This document shows, piece after piece, positions 8,792 through 18,662 of a stretch of 64,000 nt of DNA (the stretch's first letter is position 1; every line of letters starts with the position of its first letter). Position numbers and translations under genes: made by a program. A model generated the notes under the pieces. It did not search any database and was not told the origin of the DNA. It saw nothing but the letters and a program-made list of their open reading frames with translations. This DNA is from Pirellula sp. (lineage in GTDB: Bacteria; Planctomycetota; Planctomycetia; Pirellulales; Pirellulaceae), in assembly GCA_021299695.1 (NCBI GenBank), contig JAJTEK010000016.1, positions 1-64,000 of the forward strand, in the 5' to 3' direction.

Positions 8792-11011
8792 CTAAAAAAT
8801 CGGGCGGAACCATCGAGCCAACCATCGCCGCAGTTGCTCGGCCAGCGGTTGGGGATCGACCGTGATCCTAGCCCAGCCAACACTGCCACTCGGCAAACCA
8901 ACCTGACTCGATTCCAACTCTGCAAAAACCATATACAGGGTCGTCTCTGTCCATCCTTGCTCAATCTCCGCTGAAGCGACACCCAATTGCCAATCGACCG
9001 GGTCGCTTTGCATTCCGCCAACTTCGACAGGATTGCGAGAGATCTCTCGTATCTTCCCGGTTAGAATCCGGCCTGGGGCCATCTCTAAACCAACCCGTAC
9101 CTTTTGTCCCTCTGTGAGTTGCGGGACGATCGACTGAGGCACGGCCAGAACCGCTTCCATTCGCTCCGGATCACCCACTAGGCAGACCAAGGTCTGACGC
9201 TCTAGTTCGCATCCGAGTTGATCGGCCATCAGAGGATTTCGCTCCCAGGTCCTTAAGGCTCTCGGGTCGTCTTTCGGTCCGCGGCGACTTGGAGCCGGAA
9301 TCACCGTTCCTGCGATCGGTGCTCGCAACTCCAAGGCTTGGGCCTGGTCCCGTAAGCGAATCCTCCGTTGATCCAGATCGTCTAGGATCTGCTGGGCCGA
9401 GGGGATCTGGGATGCCATTTGTGGGTTCTGGCTTCGAAGGGCCTCCAATCCTCGCAACCGCATGCGCTGCTGGTGCCACTGCCCCTCGACTTGCTGCAGT
9501 TCCTTTTGCACATCTAAATTCTCAAGCTTGGCGATCAGGTCTCCAGTCTGCAACCGTTGCCCAATCGTAGCCGACTCGACCAGTCGGCCAGGGATGGTGA
9601 CATAGATCCTTGTCGCATCGGCGACTTGCAACGTAGCAGGAACACCGACACGGCACGGCAAGGGTAACCAAAAGAACGCGATCAGCAATCCGGCAGCGAT
9701 CGCTATAGCCCGCCTCCACCCTTTAGGAGAAATCGAGTTGGCGGCGATGGGATTGCTAAAAAAACGAACGACTCGTCTGATCGGTGCAATGCTAATCCCC
9801 GCTAGGCTCAGTACCGCGATCGCATGGGCCAATGGGGTCCAACCGGCAGGTGTCAAAACCCAGTAGACCCAATACAATAGACCGAACAACAAACAAAACT
9901 GGTAGGCCACCGACGCCAGACCGTAGAGGGCCAACCAACGCGGTTCCTTCGTATCCTGCGAATCGCTATTCTTTCGGGGCCCGAAAAAAAATCGACGCGA
10001 ATATTTGCCCAGTGCCGATCGAGACCGCTGCCATAAATTTCTCTCACCTAATAAATCCGATAGGATGAAGTATCCATCGAGTCGCATCAGTGGATTGGCA
10101 TTGAGCAAAAAGGTACCCAACGAACACACGGCCACGACGTTTAAGCATAGGTTTTGAACCAACCCCGGTTGCAAGTACCACCACAGGAACAAGCACACCG
10201 AGGCCAATATCCACTCGGTGGCGATCCCCGCTGAGGCGATCGCCAGTCGATGCCAACGCGACGGTAGAATCCACGAATCGCTCACATCGCAATACAAGCA
10301 GGGGGTTCCGGCAAGGATCAACACACCCATCTCCCTGCAATGTCCCCCGACGTGTTTGCAAACCAACGCATGGCCTAATTCATGCATCACCTTCATGATC
10401 GCCAGAACGGCAACAAGCCAAAACCAATTCTGTGGCCCTAGCCACTGCTGGATCTGCGGCAATCGCATGCGGATACTTTGCCATTCCCAAACCAGCAATA
10501 CCAAGGCTGCCATGACCAACAACCCATAGGTCAGCATCGCTGGTTTGGACAACCAAGGCCGGATCCAAGGATATATTCGATCCAGCCAATTGGTCGGGTC
10601 GAAACCACCGACGCGAATCGCCAGAGGGCTGGCGAGTTGGCCCCAAAAACGCTCTTTGCGCTGTTGTCGGCTGCGTTGCAAGAGCGTCTCGGCTTGTCCT
10701 GCATGGCTCGATAGAACCAAACTGTGGCGGTGCAGTTGAAACAAGAATCGATTCAGCAATTCGATCGGCAACCGCTTCGGGGCAAACCTGGTTTCGAACG
10801 CGGATTTCACCATCTGGGGCGTCCATTCTCCATTCAAACAACGCAGGATTTCGAACTCTTCGTCGCTGAATGCAAAGTACCTGGAAGCCACAGGATCTCG
10901 AACGACCCACGCACGACTGCTATTCTCAGATTGCTTGAAAATCTGTAGATCGGGTCGCAACTTCAGCGGTATAACATGATTGCTATTTGATTCCAAGGAA
11001 CTCAACCCCAC
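8792..11011 (-). CDS. PqqD-like/M50 zinc metallopeptidase fused to HlyD-type adaptor
   Basis: HELGHALVCKHVGGHCREMGVLILAGTPCLYCDVSDSW (HExxH) with multiple TM segments and C-terminal lipoyl/HlyD-type region. Confidence 0.85.
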   Translation of the reverse strand: MGLSSLESNSNHVIPLKLRPDLQIFKQSENSSRAWVVRDPVASRYFAFSDEEFEILRCLNGEWTPQMVKSAFETRFAPKRLPIELLNRFLFQLHRHSLVLSSHAGQAETLLQRSRQQRKERFWGQLASPLAIRVGGFDPTNWLDRIYPWIRPWLSKPAMLTYGLLVMAALVLLVWEWQSIRMRLPQIQQWLGPQNWFWLVAVLAIMKVMHELGHALVCKHVGGHCREMGVLILAGTPCLYCDVSDSWILPSRWHRLAIASAGIATEWILASVCLFLWWYLQPGLVQNLCLNVVAVCSLGTFLLNANPLMRLDGYFILSDLLGERNLWQRSRSALGKYSRRFFFGPRKNSDSQDTKEPRWLALYGLASVAYQFCLLFGLLYWVYWVLTPAGWTPLAHAIAVLSLAGISIAPIRRVVRFFSNPIAANSISPKGWRRAIAIAAGLLIAFFWLPLPCRVGVPATLQVADATRIYVTIPGRLVESATIGQRLQTGDLIAKLENLDVQKELQQVEGQWHQQRMRLRGLEALRSQNPQMASQIPSAQQILDDLDQRRIRLRDQAQALELRAPIAGTVIPAPSRRGPKDDPRALRTWERNPLMADQLGCELERQTLVCLVGDPERMEAVLAVPQSIVPQLTEGQKVRVGLEMAPGRILTGKIREISRNPVEVGGMQSDPVDWQLGVASAEIEQGWTETTLYMVFAELESSQVGLPSGSVGWARITVDPQPLAEQLRRWLARWFRPIF

Positions 11012-11052
11012 GGTTTAAGTCTTCAGTCGGAGTCGCTTGAATTGAAGCGGTG

Positions 11053-11982
11053 TTATTTGGCAGGCCAGAGGATTTTGAGGCTTCCTCGCATCCCCGGCTT
11101 GAGTTGCCCAAGTCGGTTGTCAAGGTCGACCCAGAGACGGACTTGTCCGTTGACCGGATCGACCTCAGGGCTGACAAAAACGACGGTTCCCTCGACGGGG
11201 GACGTATTGGGTTCCTGATCGATCAGGAACTGCGCTTTTGCTCCTTGGGCTTTGCCATCGATCGATGTTGACTGCGCGAATCCTTCGGCTCTGAGTCGAT
11301 CGATGCTGACAATTCGAAACAGTTTATCGCCCGGTTTGACCCATTCTCCGGGGCTACGCAAAACGCTTACGACGACTCCGGGCCATGGCGCCGTCACCGA
11401 CCGGAGCGCGAGGTTTCGCTGAGCGATTGCCAAATCGCTTTTTGTGCGATCCCATTGCAGCCGTTTGAGTTGGTTCTCTTTTTCTTGTTTCTCGAGTTCC
11501 AAAAGGGCTTGATCCATCGCTTGCTTGGCCTTGGCCAGCTCCGACTCCGAGACACTGCGAGGTTGCTCTTGGTTGGCTTTTGCCAACCGGGCATGCTCTT
11601 CGGTGGCGAATGCAACCGAGAGCTTGGCTGCTCGGATCGCGACATCGTCGATGGCTTGCTGGGCCGCGATGGCTTCCTGGGCGACGGCTTGGTCAACCAG
11701 CAGTTTTGCCTCTTGTGGGTCGAGTTCGCCGAGGATTTGTTTTGATTCGACTCGGTCCCCTTCTTGGACTTTGATTTCGCTTAAAACCCCGAGCGACTGA
11801 GCGGGCACGTCGACTTGGTCGATGAGTCGCACGATTACCGACTGGACATTCAGGCTGGGAGGCTGTTGGGATCTGATCCATGAGCTTGGCAAAAGAGCAA
11901 ACCACACGAGCAAGCAGGATGCGAGTCGTGGAGTTCGATGTTGGATCATCGCTTGATTGGACAGCAGGTCGATCCATCCCAT
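11053..11982 (-). CDS. HlyD-family periplasmic adaptor (efflux/T1SS)
   Basis: Signal peptide, GVLSEIKVQEGDRVESKQILGELD, central coiled coil, VTAPWPGVVVSVLRSPGEWVKPGDKLFRI. Confidence 0.88.
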   Translation of the reverse strand: MGWIDLLSNQAMIQHRTPRLASCLLVWFALLPSSWIRSQQPPSLNVQSVIVRLIDQVDVPAQSLGVLSEIKVQEGDRVESKQILGELDPQEAKLLVDQAVAQEAIAAQQAIDDVAIRAAKLSVAFATEEHARLAKANQEQPRSVSESELAKAKQAMDQALLELEKQEKENQLKRLQWDRTKSDLAIAQRNLALRSVTAPWPGVVVSVLRSPGEWVKPGDKLFRIVSIDRLRAEGFAQSTSIDGKAQGAKAQFLIDQEPNTSPVEGTVVFVSPEVDPVNGQVRLWVDLDNRLGQLKPGMRGSLKILWPAK

Positions 11983-11998
11983 GACAAATTCTCCTGGA

Positions 11999-14011
11999 TT
12001 AGAGCCAAATCCGCGTTTTGAGGCTATTGTAGATATCGCTGAGCCAAGTCAATCCTATGGGGTACCAACCGCAGTGGATGCTCGCGACGACTTTAGCGCC
12101 TGGTCGTGCGTTTGTTTCAGGCAGGTTCAGAGTGGGGGCCAGCGCCAGCAGAGACTCCTTGTATTCAGGATCCCAATCGACCCTTGCGGCCAGTTCTATG
12201 AGTTTGGCACGGTAGGATTCTTTTGGCAAGGTTGCCAGTGTGTATCGAACATCCAGCGGGTTGTCCGAGCGCGGCGTTTGAGCGATGAGCTTACTGACAT
12301 TGCGTCCTTGCACTTTCAATTCCAGGATCCAATCCCCTTGGGTGTCAGCGATGGTCGTTAGGAGTTGTCCACGTTGGACGGGTCGGTTGAGCAATAGATG
12401 CTGAGGATCCCAGGTCAAGATCCTGCCGGAGATCGGGGCCGTCAGTGACAAAGCGCGTTGCTGCTTTCGGATGATTTCGAGTTGCTTTTGGAGGCTTGTG
12501 CGGAGCTCTTGGAGCTCCTGTTCTTCTGCAGCGATTTGACCGGCGGAGCGAAGATTGCTTTCTGCATCGGAGTTGTTCTCTAGTCGTTCCGAGAGGACAG
12601 CAAGGAGTCTTTTCTCGGTGGTTTGGAGTTCCCCTTCGATCTTCTGTTGCTCGAGATCCAACGCGCGGCTGCTTAGTACCAATAGCTTTTGGTTGGATTC
12701 GACCCAAGCATCGTGTTGAAATTCGACCGAGACGACTTCGCCGTCTGCGGGAGCATAAAGATCGCGGCGAAGGAGTGGTTGGAGCTGGCCTTCGCATCGC
12801 ACGCTCACTGGAAGTGGGATCGCACCGGCGGCTAGGAGTGCACCGAAGGCCACGATCCAAGTCTTGGTGGATATGTACGAAGAACGTCCCCAGCCCATGG
12901 GTAGGCCTTGAGGAATCCTATTCCAACGAGCAGGGAGCCAAGAGGAAGTTTTTGCAGCATTTTTCCACGCACTGGCAAAGGCTGAGCAAGCAAGTGGGAC
13001 GAAGCGATCGATCTTTTCAGAGGGGGCGCGGAAGTCTGGTATATGAAAGGATTCAAGCAATAGCGCTCCGAGCAACTCAGGTAGTTGTTTGGTGCTTGAG
13101 GCAGTAGAGGGCTCGGTAGGGGATTTGATCAAGTGGACTTCGAACGATTTGGCTTGAGTTTTGTCGGCGTAGTTATCGCAAGCTTCGACAATTTGGGGCG
13201 GATGGTTTTCATCCGGCAGGGGATAGCGAAGATTTTCACCGGTTGCTGCGACGGTTTGGATCAGGGATTGCATGGCCATGAGGCTTGCTGCTTTTCGATC
13301 GAGGCTATCGACGCCGCTGACGGCTTCAAGGCGAGCTTTGGGATAGACGATCGAGAGGACCGAAGCTCGGTCGCAACCGAGGAACTCCCTAGCATCGTGA
13401 GCCAGTTGAAATGTTAAGTTTGAGAAGTCGCTGCAACTGAGCAGTCGCGTAGCGATACGATGGCTCGATTCGTATTCTCTAGGATCGAAATTTCGCGAAG
13501 TGAGTTCATTGGCTCGCTTGGCCAACTCCATTTCGCATCGGAGGATCGAAAGCAGTCCGTCCCAAGTTATGTCGTTGGTGGTTTTGGTATCTGGGCGAAA
13601 AAGGACTTCTAAGATACCCCACATTCGCTGGTCGCAGATCACTGGGGTAGTTTTTGCAAGCATTTCGTCGGAATTCCAAGCGATGCGTTCGGGACCGAAG
13701 GAGTGATTGGTTTGGATCGTTTTTCGGAGGAAGTTCGAGTGTTCTTGGGAGGCTAGTAGTTGGGACCAAGGGAAATTGGATTTTGATTCTGTGTAAAACT
13801 CCAATTGAGCTTGGTTGGGTGAGGGGATGACCCAAAAAGCGATCAAAGCCGGTGCGGATATTTTTTGGAGTGCTAGCTCTGCGAGCGACTTGGCTAGGCA
13901 TTCAGGGCTGAGCCCTTTTGAGCGTAGTTCGGGGAGTTCGGCGAAAAGTGAATCGAGAGGAACGCCGGTAGACACAGTCAGACCTTGGGTAAATTGGGCA
14001 AGAGCGAACAA
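11999..14011 (-). CDS. GAF-like N-terminal region fused to HlyD-type adaptor
   Basis: N-terminal GAF-like region; C-terminal LYAPADGEVVSVEFQHDAWVESNQKLLVLSS and LTAPISGRILTWD. Confidence 0.75.
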   Translation of the reverse strand: MFALAQFTQGLTVSTGVPLDSLFAELPELRSKGLSPECLAKSLAELALQKISAPALIAFWVIPSPNQAQLEFYTESKSNFPWSQLLASQEHSNFLRKTIQTNHSFGPERIAWNSDEMLAKTTPVICDQRMWGILEVLFRPDTKTTNDITWDGLLSILRCEMELAKRANELTSRNFDPREYESSHRIATRLLSCSDFSNLTFQLAHDAREFLGCDRASVLSIVYPKARLEAVSGVDSLDRKAASLMAMQSLIQTVAATGENLRYPLPDENHPPQIVEACDNYADKTQAKSFEVHLIKSPTEPSTASSTKQLPELLGALLLESFHIPDFRAPSEKIDRFVPLACSAFASAWKNAAKTSSWLPARWNRIPQGLPMGWGRSSYISTKTWIVAFGALLAAGAIPLPVSVRCEGQLQPLLRRDLYAPADGEVVSVEFQHDAWVESNQKLLVLSSRALDLEQQKIEGELQTTEKRLLAVLSERLENNSDAESNLRSAGQIAAEEQELQELRTSLQKQLEIIRKQQRALSLTAPISGRILTWDPQHLLLNRPVQRGQLLTTIADTQGDWILELKVQGRNVSKLIAQTPRSDNPLDVRYTLATLPKESYRAKLIELAARVDWDPEYKESLLALAPTLNLPETNARPGAKVVASIHCGWYPIGLTWLSDIYNSLKTRIWL

Positions 14012-14072
14012 TTAAAGAGATTGTAGGGAAAAGCTGGATTGGATACTCAAGAAATGACGAATATACCATATC

Positions 14073-16043
14073 GTGCAGATGGGAGATGGATGGGTAACCG
14101 AACCGCAGGATACAGAGGGAATGATCGATCGAAGGGGGGCCCGATTCGTATCGGTTTGTTTGTTGGCCCTACTGTTAGAGGGCTGTTCGTTTTCGTCTTC
14201 GGAGCGGGTCCGGCTGCAAGACAAACGGGAAGTGAACAAGCGTCTGATCGAGCTAACCGAGGCTTCCACGCCTGGATTCGCAGGACCGCCCGTTGAATCT
14301 CAGAGTTTAGTTGTTGAAAGGCATGAAGAGCTGGTTGGTTTGGAACCTCATTCGGTCCGCAATTCGAGCGATCCGAACTGGGTGGCACCTGAGGCCTGGG
14401 ATTTGAAACTGGAGGATGTGATTCAAATCGCTTTGGTCAACTCATCGGTTTTGCGTGATTTTGGGGCTCAGATTGTTCAGTCACCGGGATTGACGCAGAC
14501 GGTCTATGGGCCTTCGATTCAAGAGACCGATCCTCGATTTGGGGTCGAGGCAGCATTGAGTGCTTTTGATTCCAGGTTGTCGAATGAGTTGTTGATAGAG
14601 AAGAATGATCGCGTTCTGAACAATATCTTTTTTGGAAATGGCACGAATCGATTTCGACAGGATCTGGCTCGAAATCAGATGGCGTTGACCAAGCAGTCCG
14701 TCACTGGGGCCTTGTACACTTTAAGGCAGAACATTGAGGGAGACTTGAATAATTCCCCGAGCAATTTGATTCAGGGTAGAGCATGGAGTTGGAATTTGGA
14801 GGGGGAGATCCGACAACCGCTTCTGCAGGGTGCTGGAGTTGGTTTCAATCGGATAGCAGGGCCGAGCGGGAATATCGGGATTTATAATGGCGTAGTGATT
14901 GCGTTACTGAATTCAAAAGTATCGGTCAGTCAGTTTGAGATCGGGCTTCGGGATTACTTGAGCGACGTCGAGAATGCTTATTGGGATCTTCGTCATGCAT
15001 ACGACGACTTGGACAGCAAGGTCGCCTCTCGTGATCGATCTTTAGCGATTTACAGTGCTGTAAGTGCCAGGGCTGCGAGTGGTAGCGTTGGTGCCGAACA
15101 GGACAAGCTGCTTCAGGCTGAGGAGCAGTACTTGAGAGCGGAGGAGGCTGTTCAAAATGCGCTGGGTGGGAGGTTATTGATTGGTACGCGGAACTACAAT
15201 GGAAGTGGGGGAGGCACTTTCCAGGGGACCGGTGGGGTCTATAGTAGCGAACGCCGCTTGCGATCGATCGTTGGGCTACCGGTCAATGACGGCCGTCTGA
15301 TTCGAACTACGAGTGATCCTCCGATGGCACCGATTGCACGCGATTGGGGTGAGGTTACTTCAAGGGTTCTGGCGTCTCGAACGGAATTGAAACGGCAGCG
15401 TACGATCCTTGAGGCAAGGAAACTTGAACTGGTAGCCAGTCGCAATTTTACGAAACCCAGGTTGGATGTCATTGGTCGTTACCGATACCGAGGATTGGGG
15501 GAGCAGCTCTTTGATCCCAATGTGGTTGATCCATCGGATCTTACATTGGGGAATACCAATCGGCATGAGATCGCGGCAGGATTGAGTGTGGCTTATCCAG
15601 TCGGTACGCGTCAAGCTAGGGTTGGGGTGAGAAACGCACAGCTTCGGATGGCTCGTGAGATGGAGCTCTTAAAAGAGTTGGAGAGACAGATAGTCACGGC
15701 CACAAGCAATGCGATCGCCGAGGAGCATAGGGCTTGGGAGTTATTGCGATTAGCCATGAATCGAGCTCGGGTGGCGAGCGAGAATTATCTTATATTGCAA
15801 TCCAATGCGATGACAGCCACGCGTAACTTTGATGTCAGCGGGATGATCGACTCGGAGCGACGGCTTGCCGAGGCGGAGCTGAATTTACGAAGGGCTCAAA
15901 TAGACTATGCACTAGCGGTCAAGAACGTGCAGTTCGAGACTGGAACACTCCTAGAATCATTGCGCATCGTAGTGTCGCCCGAGCATTCGGAATCAGGGAT
16001 AGCGGCGTTAAAGGTTCCAGATAACCCAGAGACTGATCAGTAA
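14073..16043 (+). CDS. TolC-family outer membrane efflux protein
   Basis: 656 aa; lipoprotein-like leader LLALLLEGCSFSS; VENAYWDLRHAYDDL; paralogous by eye to 58520-60571. Confidence 0.85.
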   Translation: MQMGDGWVTEPQDTEGMIDRRGARFVSVCLLALLLEGCSFSSSERVRLQDKREVNKRLIELTEASTPGFAGPPVESQSLVVERHEELVGLEPHSVRNSSDPNWVAPEAWDLKLEDVIQIALVNSSVLRDFGAQIVQSPGLTQTVYGPSIQETDPRFGVEAALSAFDSRLSNELLIEKNDRVLNNIFFGNGTNRFRQDLARNQMALTKQSVTGALYTLRQNIEGDLNNSPSNLIQGRAWSWNLEGEIRQPLLQGAGVGFNRIAGPSGNIGIYNGVVIALLNSKVSVSQFEIGLRDYLSDVENAYWDLRHAYDDLDSKVASRDRSLAIYSAVSARAASGSVGAEQDKLLQAEEQYLRAEEAVQNALGGRLLIGTRNYNGSGGGTFQGTGGVYSSERRLRSIVGLPVNDGRLIRTTSDPPMAPIARDWGEVTSRVLASRTELKRQRTILEARKLELVASRNFTKPRLDVIGRYRYRGLGEQLFDPNVVDPSDLTLGNTNRHEIAAGLSVAYPVGTRQARVGVRNAQLRMAREMELLKELERQIVTATSNAIAEEHRAWELLRLAMNRARVASENYLILQSNAMTATRNFDVSGMIDSERRLAEAELNLRRAQIDYALAVKNVQFETGTLLESLRIVVSPEHSESGIAALKVPDNPETDQ

Positions 16044-17930
16044 AAAACAGGCTGATACGAACCAGCCTGTCCATGCGATGGAACGGTTGATTCGATTTTC
16101 CACAAGAGCAGGGGTTGTCCATTCGACGGAGGATTGCTCCGCGACGAGTTTGTCGACCAACACACCGCGGACGAAAGCATTTTGTTCCTTTTTTTCACCG
16201 CACGCAGCGAAGTAGCAACCGCTGAAAAGTGGAGCCTTTTCTAGGGGCATGGGAATATCCTCGGCCTCGGAATATCCAAAAACGTCTCCTAGTACCAATC
16301 GAAGTCGAGGTTTCAGTTGGTATCTGACCTTACAGACCAACTCATAGAGTCGTCTATTTCCTCGTTGCTGGGGCAGAGTGTCTTGCTCGCGAAACAGGTC
16401 TTGGACCCAGTCTTCAAAAATATCGCACAGCACATCGCTGTATTGATTCAGTTGATCGGCATTAGGTATCGATCGGATATCAAATTTGCCACCAAGTCTT
16501 CGTGAGAGAAATTCTGGAGGGAGTCTTCGAACCAACTCCTTAAAGCCTCGTTCTTGCTCGAGGCCCAATAAGAGGGCTGTTACTGGGAATTTCAGTCGAA
16601 GCGTTTCTTGGATGGTGGATAGATCGTCGTATGCTGCTTGGGAGATTGCAGCTAGTTTGGAACTTCCTAAATGCGTCAGTTGAAAAGGTATCAGAGCAAG
16701 CATGCCGTTGATGCCGCAGTGCCCTTTACGGGACTTTTTAAGGATTCGACATAGGTATGCGAGTCGTTGGCAATTTTCGGAGGCATCGAGGTGTTCGGGC
16801 AACGCGAGCTTTTTGGGTTTTTTTGGATTTTCAGTCAGAGTTATCCGATTCGGTGCGGGTGCTGCCGCTGGCTCAGTTCGGGCTTCTACGGGTTGAATCT
16901 TAGGTAACTCTTTCGTTCTGCTCTGGATTTTATCCGATACGCGGATGGTCGGCAGGTTTGCGATGGAGACGGTAGGGGTGGGTTGATTTGCTGTTTGGGT
17001 GTTTTTGAGTTGGTTTTCGATGATCGCCGCTGGTTCACTAATCGCCGGTGCGGTCGGCTTGGGAACCAGGAGCGGGTTGGAGGAATTGGTTCGAGGTTCG
17101 ATACTTCTTCGTTGGAGCATGTCGGCCGAAATCGTTCCGATTGGGCCGCTTGAGACTGGGCCGCTTGAGGCTGGGCCAGCAGTGTCTGTTTTCTTTGGCG
17201 GTTTGTCGTTCGTGGGCGTCGGCTGGCTGATGGACGTATGCTGGACTTTTGCTGATGGCGGAGGTGGAACAGGCGGTTGTGGTGGACCGGATGGTTGGGT
17301 TGACTTCGAGGAGGGGATATTCGTCGGGACATTGACGTTGACGTTATTCAAGGCGATTGGCGTGTCGAGTGTCGTTTTACCGAAAAGGTCCATACGTCTT
17401 TGAAGGACGCTCAGTGAAGAGACTCCATTGCAAAACAGGTAGATAGCGTTCTCTGAGACATACCATTGCAAGGGTGATTGCACTCCATCGGTCTTGGGGA
17501 TTCCTTCGACTCGCATGGTCACTTGGGTTGCGCTCATAAGATTGCGCCCTACCACAGTGTCTGGGGAACCGATGATCAGGAAGATAGGTTTATCCGTCAA
17601 AGAGACTCCGATGTCTTTCAATGCATCGATTCCAGCGATCCAAGCGCGATCGATATCTGGGAATTGACCTTCGAGCTTCCGCCACCAGATTTTAAGTCCG
17701 AGGTAAAGCAATACGGGGATGGCAAATAAAAGTAGGATTTCGAGGAACCAGTGAACCCAGGTGATGACCTCGCGATGGGGGATTTGGAAAGGACCGTAAA
17801 GTCTAAGTATCCAGACCAAGATCCACATCAACAGTAGGCAAACAAAAGCAACTGCGGATACTTGTCCGGCTGTGGACTGAGGAACGCTGGCTGCCAGTAT
17901 CGCAAGAAACTTTTTCCAGAGCTTAAGCAT
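16008..17930 (-). CDS. TssM/IcmF-like protein, truncated, with degenerate GTPase motifs and a long Pro/Ser/Thr-rich insert
   Basis: N-terminal TMs, KPIFLIIGSPDTVVGRNLM at the Walker A position, GHCGINGMLALIPF...KFPVTALLLGLEQERGFKELVRRLPPEFLSRRLGGKFDI (IcmF NG...PV...GF...LGxxF pattern), C-terminal TM. Confidence 0.8.
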   Translation of the reverse strand: MLKLWKKFLAILAASVPQSTAGQVSAVAFVCLLLMWILVWILRLYGPFQIPHREVITWVHWFLEILLLFAIPVLLYLGLKIWWRKLEGQFPDIDRAWIAGIDALKDIGVSLTDKPIFLIIGSPDTVVGRNLMSATQVTMRVEGIPKTDGVQSPLQWYVSENAIYLFCNGVSSLSVLQRRMDLFGKTTLDTPIALNNVNVNVPTNIPSSKSTQPSGPPQPPVPPPPSAKVQHTSISQPTPTNDKPPKKTDTAGPASSGPVSSGPIGTISADMLQRRSIEPRTNSSNPLLVPKPTAPAISEPAAIIENQLKNTQTANQPTPTVSIANLPTIRVSDKIQSRTKELPKIQPVEARTEPAAAPAPNRITLTENPKKPKKLALPEHLDASENCQRLAYLCRILKKSRKGHCGINGMLALIPFQLTHLGSSKLAAISQAAYDDLSTIQETLRLKFPVTALLLGLEQERGFKELVRRLPPEFLSRRLGGKFDIRSIPNADQLNQYSDVLCDIFEDWVQDLFREQDTLPQQRGNRRLYELVCKVRYQLKPRLRLVLGDVFGYSEAEDIPMPLEKAPLFSGCYFAACGEKKEQNAFVRGVLVDKLVAEQSSVEWTTPALVENRINRSIAWTGWFVSACFLLISLWVIWNL

Positions 17931-17969
17931 GGTGATTGCCCGACCTTGGTTTAAGGATAGCTACAAACG

Positions 17970-18662
17970 TCATCGGGCCATAAAAAGGTTCAATCCGTGG
18001 TTTAGAATCAAAAAGCAGGCGATAGCGAGGATACTAGCGGCCAGCCAGGGCCAAGCCAGAGACTCTCTTGTAAAAATTGGTTTTGCGGTGTTGACGTTCC
18101 GATCGTGAGTAACGTTAGAGGATGCTTCTTTCCACTGCGCATGTGCGGATTTGGCGGCTATTCCAAATTGTTTGGCCCAGTCCTCGAGATCGTAAGGGAG
18201 TTTGTATTTTTCGATTAGAGGGCGGCTCAGGCGCGGATCTCTGTAGAGACCTCGAAAGCCCAGAACCACTCCCAAGAAGCTCAGTTGCACGGCGCTGTCG
18301 AGATTTTCTGAGCGAGAGCGATTTGAGCGGACAAAATATTGGTCGTTGCATTGTCGGGTGCGAAAAATGGACCACTCGAGCACGTTATCACGCCACCAGT
18401 CTTGGCCATCCCAGGCATAGGCCGTCACGAGCATTTCGTCGATCCAGGCCACAAGTAGGTATTTTGCGACGTCCCAATGCTCAGCTTCGGCGATCAGGAG
18501 TTTATCTGCTCTTTTCAGCAAATCTTCGATTTTGCGTTTTTCCTCTGCAGGAGAAATCGTGACTCCCTGGTCGATGCGTTCGAGTAGATCGAAGACCTGG
18601 AGAAAAACTGGGTCAACTGCTTCAGAAAAGCGAGGGGTCATGGTGCTAGTTTCTGACGGCAA
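17970..18662 (-). CDS. tssL: Type VI secretion-like DotU/TssL
   Basis: DPVFLQVFDLLERI...AKYLLVAWIDEMLVTAYAWDGQDWWRDNVLEWSIFRTRQCNDQYF, C-terminal TM. Confidence 0.85.
   Translation of the reverse strand: MPSETSTMTPRFSEAVDPVFLQVFDLLERIDQGVTISPAEEKRKIEDLLKRADKLLIAEAEHWDVAKYLLVAWIDEMLVTAYAWDGQDWWRDNVLEWSIFRTRQCNDQYFVRSNRSRSENLDSAVQLSFLGVVLGFRGLYRDPRLSRPLIEKYKLPYDLEDWAKQFGIAAKSAHAQWKEASSNVTHDRNVNTAKPIFTRESLAWPWLAASILAIACFLILNHGLNLFMAR

Noticed and set aside
17143-17172. 15-bp direct repeat gggccgcttgagrct
   Set aside because: Encodes part of the low-complexity GPVSSGP linker of the TssM-like protein; explained by coding repetition
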